Positions 42,820 to 53,414 of a stretch of 64,000 bases of DNA are shown here, one piece after another. Position 1 is the first letter of the stretch. Each line of letters starts with the position of its first letter. The DNA lies in the NCBI GenBank assembly GCA_020205615.1, contig CM035163.1:50627899-50691898 (forward strand), read 5' to 3'. Under the pieces are notes generated by a model that saw nothing but the letters and a program-made list of their open reading frames with translations, was not told the origin of the DNA and ran no database searches. The DNA is from Panax quinquefolius (taxonomy: Eukaryota; Streptophyta; Magnoliopsida; Apiales; Araliaceae). Made by a program: the position numbers and the translations under genes.

Positions 42820-43856
42820 GACTCTGAATTTAGATGTACTGCATTTGCGATGAGGTGCCTTTTCTCCACAAGGACTGTAACTTTGATGCAAAGTTGGACT
42901 CAGACTTGATGGAAATACAAGAGGACATTAAGACACCTCAGGAGATTAAGGAATGGGTCATAGATAAACCTAAACCCAACCTTGACCAAACCACTTCTTT
43001 CAATATTGGAACCTTAGAAAGCCCTAAGCTAATCCAGATTGATTAAGACCTCACCCCAAACCAACGGAATGACATGGTTGCGCTACTAACCCAATTCCAG
43101 GATGTGTTTGCATGGTCTCACAAAGACATGGTGGGTTTGTCCACTGACATTGTTCTTCATCGCCTTCCCATTAAAGAGGGATTTAAGCCAGTCAGGCAGA
43201 AATTCAGGCGATTGAAACCTGAGTGGAGTTTAAAGGTTAAAGAGGAAATTTTGAAATAATTTCAAGCTGGCATTATAATGGTGTCTACATATCCGAAGTG
43301 GATATCTAACATTGTTCCCGTACCTAAACCAGGAGGAAAGGTGTGAGTTTATGTGGATTACCAGGATCTGAACAAAGCTTACGTTAAAGATAGCTTTCCA
43401 GTGCCTTTTATCCACATTCTCATTGACAATACTGCTCAATACGACATGTAATCCTTTGCTGATTTCTTTGTGGGGTACCATCAAATTATGGTCGCTGAGA
43501 AGGACCGTGAGAAAATTGCTTTCATCACACCTTGGGGAACATTCTGCTACAGACGGTTGTCATTCGGCCTCATCAATGCTGGGGAAACCTACCAGCGAGC
43601 TATGATGGCTCTTTTCCACGATTTAATGCATAAAGAGATAGAGATCTATGTGGATGACATTATTGTCAAGTCCCAAAGGGAGGAAGACCACTTAGACCAT
43701 CTCAGAAAGTTATTCAACAGGTTGCGTAAGTACAACTTGAAGTTGAATCCAGCCAAGTGCGCCTTTGGTGTCAAATCAGGCAAGTTGCTAGATTTTCTAA
43801 TCAGCCACAAAAGGATTGAGCTAGATCCCACAAAAATCTAGGCCATCAAGGAAATG
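42820..43856 (+). pseudogene. Element F reverse transcriptase (Tat/Ogre type)
   Basis: One frame runs through the domain with a few stops (43044, 43257, 43345, 43449). Landmarks: MVALLTQFQDVFAWSHKDM (43074), PVRQKFRRLKPEW (43190), IVPVPKPGGKV (43312), then GTFCYRRLSFGLINAGETYQ (43537-43596), the catalytic YVDD at 43647-43658 and LNPAKCAFGVKSGKLL. The catalytic Asp pair is intact. A one-base loss near 43857 shifts the frame into RNase H. The spacing and sequence fit the Tat/Ogre clade. Confidence 0.88.
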
Positions 43857-44500
43857 CCATTCCTCAGACAGAGAAGGAAATACGAAGATTTTTGGGAAGA
43901 ATCAACTTCATTAGCAGGTTTATTTCTCAACTCACAGCAACCTGTGAGCCCATCTTCAAATTGTTAAGGAAGAACTCCTCCATGAAATGGAACGATGAGT
44001 GTCAGAAAGTCTTCCTTACCATTAAAGAGCAGCTGGTTAACACTCCTATTATGGTACCACCCAGGGATGATGTTCCCCTATTCATGTACCTGTCCATTAA
44101 TGACAATGCCATGGGCTGTATGCTGGGGCAAAAAGACGATAGAGGCCAAGAACGAGCTATCTATTACCTCAGCAAAAGATTCACTAGTAGTGAACATAAG
44201 TACACTTTGATTGAGAAGACTTGTTATGCTTTAGCATGGGCTTCCATGAGGTTACAACATTACCTCAATGGTCACATAACCCATCTCATATCCCGCGTGG
44301 ATCCTCTTAAGTATGTGTTCAGTAAGCCCATACTAAATTATCGGCTGTCCAGATGGCAGTTGATCCTACAGCAATTTGATATCGTCTACGTGACGCAAAA
44401 GTTTATCAAAGGTCAAGGAATTGCGGATCAACTGGCTGCCGCACCTGCAGGGGATTACAAACCCTTGGAAACATATTTTCCCGATGAAGGGGTAATGACA
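43857..44500 (+). pseudogene. Element F first RNase H (retrotransposon type)
   Basis: Open frame 43892-44617. It starts in the RT-RNase H connection (GRINFISRFISQL, KWNDECQKVF), then MYLSINDNAMGCMLGQ where the first catalytic Asp is replaced by Asn-type sequence as is common in this clade, ERAIYYLSKRFTSSEHKYT, KTCYALAWASMRLQHYL, and DPLKYVFSKPILNYRLSRWQ. In Tat/Ogre elements this domain is often degenerate because a second RNase H follows. No stop within it. Confidence 0.8.
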
Positions 44501-45061
44501 ATTCAGCAACACCATCAGTACGATGCATGCCACACATGGAAAATGTATTTTGATGGAGCAGTTAACATTGAAGGCTCTGGAGTTGGAGCAGTTTTAGTAT
44601 CCAGTATGGGGGAGTAGTATCCCGTCGCCGTCAAAATGCAGTTTGTCAGCACCAACAACACAGCTGAGTATGAAGGCTGTATCATGGGGCTAAAACTTTC
44701 CCATTCAATGGGCATCAGGCGGTTAACTGTCTTTGGGGATTCTGAATTTGTAATCAAATAATCCATAGGAATCTATCAAACCAAAGAACTACATTTGCTG
44801 CCTTACCATCGACAAGTTTTACAGATGGCTTTGGAGTTCGAAGAAATCTCCTTTCTACACATTCCTCGTAATAGGATTGATTTTACGGATGCACTAGCAA
44901 CGTTGGCCTCCTTAATTCACATACCTGACAAGGAAAACATGTCAAGCATCAAATTTTCCCTGCAAAAGGCCCCAGCCTATGGGAACTATGTTGGAGAAGT
45001 ATCGGATGAGCTACCTCTCATCCACAACCCTTGGTATCAACATATCAAGGAGTATCCGTGA
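44501..45061 (+). pseudogene. Element F second, archaeal-type RNase H
   Basis: The domain starts WKMYFDGAVNIEGSGVGAVL (44536), with the first catalytic Asp, then TNNTAEYEGCIMGLKL (Glu, about 44653) and VFGDSEFVI (Asp, about 44733), and ends with RIDFTDALATLASL (Asp, about 44875). This D-E-D-D set and order after a first RNase H mark the archaeal-type RNase H acquired by the Tat clade. Stops at 44615 and 44759 break it; otherwise the frame holds through 45059. Confidence 0.85.
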
Positions 45062-46296
45062 GATGGATCTACACCCGCTGAGGCGAACCTGACTGAAAAG
45101 ACGCAGATCCATCGACTTGTTATGGAATTCTACCTGAGCGGAGATACACTCTACAAAAGAGATGCACTCTACAAAAGAAATGAAGGACAAGTCTACTCAG
45201 ATGTCTGGACAAAGACCAAGCTCAGAGGCTCATGGATGAGATCCATGGTGGAGTATGTGGCCCACACATGAGCGGACCCCTACTTGTTAAGAAAATCCTT
45301 AGAACAGGGCATTATTGGCTTACGCTCAAAGCTGACTGTGATGATCACGTCAAGAGATGCTATAATTGCCAGATTTATGAGAATGCTATCCACGCCTTTC
45401 CAAGGGAACTCCACAATATGAGTTCACCATGGCCCTTCTCAATGTGGGGAATAGACGTGATCGGGCCCATCGAGCCGAAAGCCAGTAATGGACATCGATT
45501 TATATTCACCATGATCGACTACTTCACCAAGTGGGTAGAAGAAGCCTCCTTTCCCTGGGTTACCAAAGAATTCATCATTGCTTTCATCATCAACAATATC
45601 GTTTATCGATATGGACAACCAGAGGTCATTGTGTCAGACAATGCTAAGAACCTCAACAACAAAATGATGGAGGAATTATATAGTAAATTCCACATCAAAC
45701 ACCTTAACTTCATCATCTACCGTCCAAAGATGAATGGTGCTGTTGAAGCAGCTAATAAAAACATCAAGAAGATCATGCAGAAAATGTCCGCCAATCACAA
45801 AGGATGGCCTGACCTATTGCCTCTGACTTTATTAGCCTACAGAACTTCAATGCGTACTTCCACTGGGGTAACTCCCTACTCATTAGCCTATGGGATGGAA
45901 GCAGTGCTCCCCATAGAGGTGGAAATGGAATCCCTTAGAGTGTTGATGGATGCTCAACTGGATGAAGAACAATGGGTAAAAGACAGGTATCACCAATTGT
46001 CTCTAATAGACGAAAGGTGAACCACGAGTATCTTTCATGGTCAGTTATATCAACAAAGGATTGCACGATCCTACAATAGAAAAGTCCGGCTACGACAGTT
46101 CAAACAACATGACTTGGTTTTAAAGAAGATCATTGACAACCAAGATCAATCAAAGGGAAAATTCATTCCTAACTGGGAAGGCCCATTTGTTGTCAAGGAA
46201 GTATTAACAGGAGGCTCTCTCAAATTACAGGAAATGGATGGAGATGAATTTCCACAGCTTATCAACTCAGACATCGTGAAACAATATTATGTCTGA
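45062..46296 (+). pseudogene. Element F integrase
   Basis: After a poor linker (45062-45231, with an 18-bp duplication at about 45142-45178) the frame 45232-46296 reads through apart from one TGA at 46018. It has the HHCC zinc domain (HGGVCGPH, HYWLTLKADCDDHVKRCYNC), the core with WGIDVIGPIEP (Asp, about 45450), VSDNAKNLNN (Asp, about 45637) and KMNGAVEAANKN (Glu, about 45745), PYSLAYGMEAVLP, and the C-terminal KGKFIPNWEGPFVVKEV (GPY/F module, 46153). There is no chromodomain, as expected for this clade. All three catalytic acids are present. Confidence 0.88.
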
Positions 46297-47518
46297 AGTT
46301 ACCATCATGCAAACATCCAGGTTTTTGGATCTTCAAATCACCATTAATTCATGTTTCTAACCCTTTCTACATACTCTTCTGCCCCTTAGGGAAACATACA
46401 CTTCAAACCAGCAGCTTGGTTTCACCTCCTTTCAAACCTTTCATACAATTTTGGTTATCTTGAAGATGGGATTGAACCTTTCACACATGCAGTTTATCCT
46501 GAAGGCGGGATTAAACTTTTCTATGCCTGCAGTTTGTCCTGAAGACGGGATCAAACTTTTTCTACCCCTGCAGTTTGTCCTCATCATGGGATCAAACTTT
46601 CTTCTCCACGCAGTATAGCCTGCACATGGGATTCATACTTCTGTTTGGCTGTAATTCATCCTGAGGGGCGAACAACGTCGACCTGATCTCCTTGATACAC
46701 GGGAGTACGTAGGCAACCATATTCTATATGGCCCGGTCGCAATAAACAAAAAAACACAAAAACATTTCTACCCTTTCTTAACAAAAACAAAAAACAACAA
46801 AAACACTTCTACACCCTTCTTCATCAATAAAGCTTCTACACCCATCTGCCTTTCACATTCAGCGTTGAACCTCTTACACTGAGTTCGAACTACGAAAGAT
46901 CTGATCTCTCAATAGAGTACGTGGCGTACCATTTATGGTTCATCTAACCCCTACCGTAACAAAAAATACTTGTCACACAGTACTGGGATCAAATTTTAAT
47001 CCATCACATTTCATCGGCTTCAGACCAAAGGGATGGAATTACCCAACCTCTCCTTGCAAATAGGAGATTCGGTGACCATCTAAGCTGTGGTTGTGCCTCA
47101 AAGAGCAACACCAATCCATAAGAGATGAAATTAACTAGGCTTCTCACAAATAGAAGTATTGGTGACCATCTGTGGTGCGGTCAATCTCAGAAAGGAAAAG
47201 CCACACTCCTCTCCACATTTCCATACAGAAACCAGTCCCAAGACACCGAAGATGGTAGGGATACATACAGATCAATGATCCGTTCTGAGAGATCCTGTGA
47301 TGGCTCAATGTCCACATATCAAGGATGAGTTCAGAATGCATCAAGATCACAAAGCCCTGAAGAAACAAGCAAATATCAAGCAAGTATCAAGGCACGACTG
47401 AAAGGGAAGTAAATCAAAATATATTTCTCTGCCATATATAAAACTATTTGATATATATAATATGTACTGTACATGATAAAATGGCTAAGCTAGTTTGTGC
47501 AGGAAAATACAAGTCTAT
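46297..47518 (+). other. Element F 3' region after integrase
   Basis: 1.2 kb without a supported gene. It contains the 40-bp repeats at 46489-46651 and the phrase GGGAGTACGTAGGCAACC at 46700, a conserved non-coding landmark of Tat-clade elements, seen again in altered form near 46920 (AGTACGTGGCGTACC). Two similar stretches with TTGGTGACCATCT occur near 47068 and 47160. Confidence 0.6.
46489..46651 (+). repeat. Four 40-bp tandem repeats in element F 3' region
   Basis: GCAGTTTGTCCTGAAGACGG-type units start at 46489, 46529, 46570 and 46610, with a decayed unit before (about 46450). Period is 40-41 bp. Confidence 0.85.
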
Positions 47519-49230
47519 CTACGGATCTGTGTGTATGCGGACTATAAGATCTAACATAGCATCCCTCTCCAAAGAAGGAGGTAAAGCTGCAAGCTCCTGC
47601 CCAATGGTATCTACATGAGCTAGCAGATCCGAGGCTAACTGCATGGTGGCATGATGCTCATCAATGTATGCACTCATATAGGCAAGGATGTCAGTCGTAT
47701 GGGATCTCACTGAAGTACTATTTGTGACGGCCACATCCCGGGCAGATAGGGCAGCATCCCGCTCCACGATCAGTGCATCTCTGGCTGATCTAGCCTTGTC
47801 TCTCTCTAACAGAGTTGCGTCTCTCCCATCAAGAGCTGTCAACATCGAGGCCCTAGCCTGATCTCTCTCATAGGTCATCAGATGTAGACTCTGCTCCAAA
47901 TACCGTGCTGAATGACAGTAGCACTCATAGTGGGAGAATCCATCATAAATACTGGCAACCCAGCAGTCAAATCCTCCTTGATGGGAATATCAGCCTCCTC
48001 CATAGGCTCCTCATCGTCGGAATCGGTCTCCTGCACTGTGGATACTACCTCAACCGATGCAGTCTCTGTCTCCATCCATGCGGAATACTCTGTAGAATAA
48101 CCTTGATGGCTGATAGAAAACTTAGATAGCTCTTGCTGATCCCAATAGGCATACAACCTGGATCTGTCCTCTGCTGATAAATGCCGAGAAGCGAAGCGCT
48201 GACTCGGTGCCTCCTCAAAAGGATGGAAATCCTAGAACTGGTCAAACTGACACATCATGACCCGTGGGTGGTAAGTGATCAGGCCACTCAAGCCAGCCAG
48301 AGGAAGATAATCCATGCCCAGAGCATGAGTAATGAAGCTTTAGGGTGAGCTAAACCCTGTACACGGCAATATAGCGAATGGATCTTCGATCTCTGCCAGG
48401 AAAGCTGACCCAGATGCAACATCTATACACTCCTCAGACTGAAAGGAGTATGACATGGCTATATCATGGGTAAAATAATACCCATGCCATCTAAAAGTGC
48501 CAATCGGTCTCAAGTGTGACATAAACCACACATACAAAGACGACCGAGATGCTCAGTAAACACTCCTTTTGCCGGATAAGTGCAACAATATGTAGCCGAC
48601 CTCGAGTCTCTCTGCGATGATCATCGGTATAATGGTGTGACCCTCCCTGAGAGCTCTCACTGCCATAATGACGTCAATGTCCAACTCATCCATGTATCAT
48701 GGCATGTAGACATATGAAAATATGCACAATAGCAGTAAATCTACTCTAGCCAAACGCCAATGATCCTCCGGTGTGGTGAAATCCCCGGAATGCTATGCAT
48801 AACTATCCTCAGAGCCAAATCTATCAAACAGAAAATGCTTGGATATAACGTGGCCAGATGTGATCTCATCCTGCACCACTCTACGCCTCAAACTAGTGAG
48901 GGTCATGAACTGCCTACTCATGTCTCTAGTATCCATATGCACACAAGGTCTGTCCAGTGGTAGCATCGTCAAACGTGTATACTCCTCCAAAGTAGGATTC
49001 AACTCCTGGGTCCCAAATCAAAAAACCTGCCTCTCCGATACCCAATGCTTCAGTATGCCCTCCACGAATCATGTGGTAACCTGAAACATCAACAGGGTCA
49101 TAGTATGCTGCAACAAATGATCTACAGTCACCCTGTCTGATGGTGACATGCTATCATACCACGATCGCATACTCGATGCCACCAAAAATGGTGGGGTATG
49201 ATCAATACAACTAACTGTCGAAGAAGACAT
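47519..49230 (-). pseudogene. Element F antisense ORF with plant-mobile-domain-like part and coiled coil
   Basis: Read on the minus strand from an ATG at 49230 (MSSSTVSCIDHTPPFLVASS), one frame can be followed to 47878 with a handful of stops, then a second frame 47899-47519. Landmarks: NPTLEEYTRLTMLPLDRP (48995), DHWRLARVDLLLLCIFSYVY (about 48755), EGHTIIPMIIAERLEVGYIL (about 48640), SLYVWFMSHLRP (48540). The PTLEEY-to-LYVW layout resembles the plant-mobile-domain/DUF7745-like proteins linked to Tat retroelements. The C-terminus is acidic (TDSDDEEPMEEAD), then a heptad-like repeat ERDxAxxARDAL (about 47860-47720), probably a coiled coil. Function is unknown; it lies opposite to the element genes. 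Confidence 0.65.
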
Positions 49231-49536
49231 CTGTACGGGCCGTGTCATAAGACCATCCAGGGGTCAATGCAGAATATCTCTGGATATACATACATATGCA
49301 TAACATAATAACATGTATGATACAATAGATGGCAATATGATATAGGGAATGGAAAACTATACATACATTCCTAAGTATATCATCATCTAATACATCTCTG
49401 TACAGCTAAAATATAGGGAAATGGGGCAAAACTGCCCTACATCTAACAGAGGCCTATCAAAAGATATAGCGAGAATGGGGTGAAGCTACCCAATGTCTAA
49501 ACAGAGGCCTATCAAAAGTGATAAAGAGAATATACA
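49231..49536 (-). other. Spacer between two antisense frames of element F
   Basis: Non-coding. It has a direct repeat of about 65 bp containing ACAGAGGCCTATCAAAAG (near 49447 and 49502). It could be promoter or intron of the antisense unit; nothing decides this. Confidence 0.4.
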
Positions 49537-50118
49537 TCAAAAGAAGTCAATGGTATCGATGTCTACATCGTCAATCCTGTCCACCTGATGTAACTCCACT
49601 TGAGTCATTGGATCTCTATCTATAGGGACGTTAGGCCTATACAAGGGAGGATCTGCACCGGCAAAACCATATGGGTCACCTGAGGGGCCAGCACCAGAGC
49701 TGGAAGGAGCAAAAGTATCTACCTCTGAAGAATCTCTACCCAAGTGCCTGATAAAGAAATGTGCCCGGTCCAACTGTCGGGTCAAACTATCAATCTGTGT
49801 CACATGAGTCGGATCTCTGACACAGGCTAGCCAATCCGTCATCATCACGGATCCTGGAACCATATCCCCTATGAACTGAGTGGCGCGGGTCTAGGCTCCA
49901 ATAGTAAAAGGGAACCACTAATGCTGAAACATCTCCTGAGTGCAGGGACCTTCTGATAATGTGAAATCGTCAATCCCCAACAATGGGATATCAATGACGG
50001 GTGATTGCAAAACAAGCTAATAACGCTTAGCAGGAGGCAAGATCGACATGCGAATCTCTCCTGTAGTGCTCCTGATAGCATGCTCTCCTAAGTAGAGCTC
50101 CCATCCTCTATCTGTGAA
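49537..50118 (-). pseudogene. Second antisense frame of element F, unknown protein
   Basis: On the minus strand one frame is readable from about 50118 (GWELYLGEHAIRSTTGEIRM) to a stop at 49537, with three internal stops near 50019, 49916 and 49895. The last 108 codons (49863-49537) are open: MVPGSVMMTDWLACVRDPTH, a helical part, then a Ser/Gly/Pro-rich and an Asp-rich tail (DRIDDVDIDTIDFF). I do not recognise it. It shares its frame register with the larger antisense ORF downstream, so the two may once have formed one transcript. Its upstream end is lost at the element boundary. Confidence 0.45.
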
Positions 50119-50125
50119 GAGAGCA

Positions 50126-50927
50126 TGTTTATATTATGTTGAAAGTCATCTGTGGCTTGTAGTGCATAGATGGACTTGGTATGATTATGACCAGGAATTA
50201 ATCGGTATAATCATGATCGTAATGTTACAAATGATGTGGTAAAAGTCCTCATTGGCCTGTAGTGAATTGATGGATAGTTGTTGGCATGATCATGACCATT
50301 GATGAATACACGAATATCCTTGGCCCGTAGTGCATGGATAATTTGTGGTTGTGATACTAATGAATATCCTTGGCCGTAGTATAGGGATGATGTGGATTAT
50401 TTATTAAGTTGAGTCCCAGTGATAAAAGTAATGAAAAACCTTTTAAATCATAAAAGATAGTAGATTTTATTCTCTACTTGACTCTTTTAATGGATTGCTT
50501 GTTTCGCTGCAGTTAAACTTGATGTTTGTTATATTGTATCAGTTTAACACTGTTGAAGGCTAACGATAATTTATTCTGTATTATCTTAGTCATAATATTT
50601 CTTACTGGGCTAGTTGAGCTCACCCTTTTACTTTCATTGTTCTCTTCAGGAAATGAGAACGTAGCAGGGACTAGTCGGGGAACGGAGTGACGGTCCAGAT
50701 AATAGCATTAGTAGTCCTCACTATTCTGTTAAATAGCATGATAATAAATGTAATGAGGACTCAATTGAGTGTGGATATTGTCTAGATGACAATATTTGTA
50801 TTAAAACTCACAGCATATGTTTTATCGTATTTTATACGACTGTTGTATAATCAAGTGTATTTGAATCTTGTACCATGTCTTTGGAGACTCAAGATGGGTG
50901 ATGTATACCTATTTTGGGGGCGTCACA
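50126..50927 (+). repeat. LTR fragment ahead of element D (Tekay-like)
   Basis: It corresponds to the last 0.8 kb of LTR A (4897-5704), with the same GTAGTGCAT repeats (about 50157, 50257, 50327) and ends GGGGGCGTCACA. Everything upstream in this LTR is missing. It could be the right half of the A 3' LTR that F split, or the remnant of a separate LTR. Confidence 0.75.
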
Positions 50928-50929
50928 GT

Positions 50930-50941
50930 TGGTATCAAAGC
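50930..50941 (+). other. Element D primer-binding site
   Basis: TGGTATCAAAGC, 2 nt after the LTR end; one mismatch from the intact site of E. Confidence 0.8.
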
Positions 50942-51114
50942 TTAGGAATATGATCCCTGGCTAAGATGTGAGACAAGAACTAGGAGGGGAGAGACGGGGA
51001 ATTCCTTCACTAGTATGACCTACCTAAGTTTATTTGGTATTTAATTGGTCGGTCAGAGTATAGGGATAATATGTGATATGTTAATTAACCCTTATTTTGT
51101 GGCAGTATTTGAAA

Positions 51115-52230
51115 ATGACATCCGAGAATGTTGAGAACATCAATGGAGCATAGGAGACCGTTGAGTCTCCACAGATCAATAAATAGGATAATATGCATCA
51201 GGAAGGCGACAATCCTTAGGCAAATAACACGGACCAGATGATGAATGATGGAATGTTCAGAGGCTTTATACAATTCATGCAACATTAGGAAAGAGCGACT
51301 CCTATCCAAAATGCAGGTGGAAACACTGGCAACTCTCGGACGGTCACCACTAAGCAGTTCAAGGAACTGGGACCACGGAGTTTTTAGAGAGCCAAACCAC
51401 TTAAAGCGAGACGCGTGGATAAAGCAGATCTGCAAGATATTTGATGTCTTGGGATGCTCCAAGGAGCAAAAGGTTCCCTTTACCACCTTCATGTTACGTG
51501 TAGAGGCGATTCTTTGGTGGGAATCAGAAACGTAATCAACCCGCCGTGACCTTGAAGATGACTTGGGAGAAGTTCCAAGAATTGTTGAACGACAAGTACT
51601 TTCCTGAAAGTATTTGTCACATGAAAGAGGTAGAGTTCATCAAGCTAGAGCAAAACAACATGACCGTGTGTAAAGATGCGAAGCCAAGTTTTCTGAGTTG
51701 TCCCGGTTTGCGTCCCATTTGGTTGATAATGAGGAGAGAATGGCGCTAATGTTTCTAAGAGGTTGAAAACACGAGATACGTCAATATCTTATCTCTCATA
51801 AACCGTGTTTGTATTCAGGATGTTGTTAATAGGGCTCGATTATTGGAGCGATAATGAGTCAACCCAACCAAAAGAGAGCAAAGCCAATAAAATAATAATA
51901 CCGGTGATAACTTGATCATCGAGCGGTGACAATAAGCGTGGAGGAATCAACATGACGAAATGGTAACCACTTGGTGGTAATCATGGCCAAAATAATAAGA
52001 ATGGACATTTCAAGAAGAGGAGATTCAACAATGATGGAAAGGCGTCGACAAGACCAAAGACCGTTATTAAGGAAGGAGAAGCGACCACCTATCATATGCT
52101 TCAAATGCGGAGGGAGAGGACACATCAATCCAAAGCTGCGTGATGCCGTCAAAGAATGTTATAATTGTGGAAGAGAAGGTCACCTAGGCCGATTTTATCG
52201 TTCACCAGAAGACAAGTTCAGCTAGGATGG
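51115..52230 (+). pseudogene. Element D gag (Tekay-like)
   Basis: It starts MTSENVENINGA at 51115 like the A gag and carries a stop after 12 codons. Capsid pieces are in 51245-51535 (MFRGFIQFMQH in an alternative frame; KQICKIFDVLGCSKEQKVPF) and 51546-51749 (TWEKFQELLNDKYFPESICH). Several small indels break the frame. Near 52093-52200 two knuckles can be read in one frame: CFKCGGRGHINPKL (last Cys lost) and CYNCGREGHLGRFY. Compared with A this region is uninterrupted by other elements, which makes it the reference for the site where B entered A. Confidence 0.85.
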
Positions 52231-53414
52231 AGGCACCAAAGGACATCCCGTAAAAGTCGATGCCAAGATGGCAGCTGAGGAAGCGTTTGTCGTGACCTCC
52301 AGAAAGCAAGGAACCCGAACGAGGTCATCACGGGTAAGCTTATCATAAACTCTAGTGAAGTATATACCTTATTTGATACCGGTTCTACCCATTCTTTTAT
52401 TTCTCCTACTTGCGCTTAACGTTTAAATTTGACTGCGAAGAAATTGGACTTTGACTTATCTGTTAAAACTCCGTTGGGAGAAACCTTCATTACATCCATT
52501 GTTTATAAGTCTTGTTTAGTTCAAATCGGTACCCTCACATTACCTGTCAATCTTATTTCATTGAAAATACTTGCATTTGACGTAATTCTAGGGATTGATT
52601 GGTTAACTACTCATCATGCAAAAATTAATTGTTTTCGTAAGGTTGTTAGCTTTCATATTCATAACCAACCTATTATGCGAATTCAAGCAACCAAACTATT
52701 AAAATCAATCACTGTCATCTCAAGCCATAAAGCTATTCGTTTATTGAAAAATGGATGTCAAGCTTTCTTAGCTCATGTCACGGATCTAAACAAAAATACA
52801 TTAATTTTGAATGATATTTCTATTGTTAATGGATTTCCTGACGTATTCCCTGAAGAACTTCCTGGCCTACCCCTAGAGCGTGAAATTGAATTTTGTATCG
52901 ACCTTGAACCCGGTACAAAACCCATTTCCAAAGCCTCATATCGAATGGCTCCTATTGAACTTCAGGAGTTAAAGACCCAACTACAGGAATTGTTAGACAT
53001 TGGTTTCATTCGTCCTAGTACGTCTCCTTGGAGTGCTCCTGTTCTATTCGTGAAGAAGAAAGATGGGAGTATACGACTTTGTATTAATTATCAGGAGTTG
53101 AATCATGTCACCATCAAAAATAGGTACCCATTGCCACGTATTGATGACTGTTTGACCCGGTTGCAAAGGCGCCAAATTCTTTTCAAAGATTGATCTTCGT
53201 TCAGGATATCACCAATTGAAGATTAGAACCGATGACATTCCAAAGACAGCTTTCAGAGCTCGGTACGGGCATTATGAATTCCTAGTCATATCTTTTGGAT
53301 TGACTAATGCTCTTGCTGCCTTAATGGATATGATGAACCAAGTATTCAAGGAATATTTGGATCACTTTGTGGTTGTCTTTATTGATGACATCCTTATTTA
53401 TTCCAAAATCCGTC
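52231..53414 (+). pseudogene. Element D protease and reverse transcriptase, cut by a CACTA end
   Basis: The protease active site LFDTGSTHSF has the catalytic Asp-Thr-Gly intact at 52375-52383. One stop (TAA at about 52417) follows, then 255 open codons through [73 protein letters not shown] and [12 protein letters not shown]. An added base near 53165 shifts the frame; the next open piece (53216-53422) has the palm with [10 protein letters not shown] (53378-53407). At 53414 the homology ends at CACTACTAG. RT is cut right after its catalytic site; the rest of pol is absent. This is the best-preserved protease-RT of the three Tekay copies. Confidence 0.88.

Larger units (their letters stand above)
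26577..50125 (+). mobile_element. Element F: Tat/Ogre-lineage gypsy element, right LTR missing
   Basis: In order: 5' LTR, primer-binding site for an elongator tRNA, gag with two knuckles, protease with a G-patch-like tail, [element H inserted], candidate intron, RT, RNase H, a second (archaeal-type) RNase H, integrase, a repeat-rich 3' region, and antisense frames. The domain order RT, RNase H, archaeal RNase H, integrase and the protease active site DGGSS are diagnostic of the Tat/Ogre clade. The right LTR was not found; the element ends near 50125 against LTR sequence of element D. Without H the element spans about 14.3 kb. Coding parts carry in-frame stops but few frameshifts. Confidence 0.85.

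Noticed and set aside
46489..46651. CRISPR-like regular repeats
   Set aside because: Head-to-tail degenerate 40-bp units without unique spacers, in a plant retrotransposon.
50930..50941. tRNA gene fragments suggested by tRNA-like 12-mers
   Set aside because: The 12-mers at 757, 5707, 12986, 20801, 40615, 50930 and 58858 are primer-binding sites next to LTR ends; no cloverleaf surrounds them.
51085..51492. 135-codon minus-strand frame (similar one at 5943-6323)
   Set aside because: Both are complements of the Tekay gag capsid region; similarity of the two follows from gag homology.
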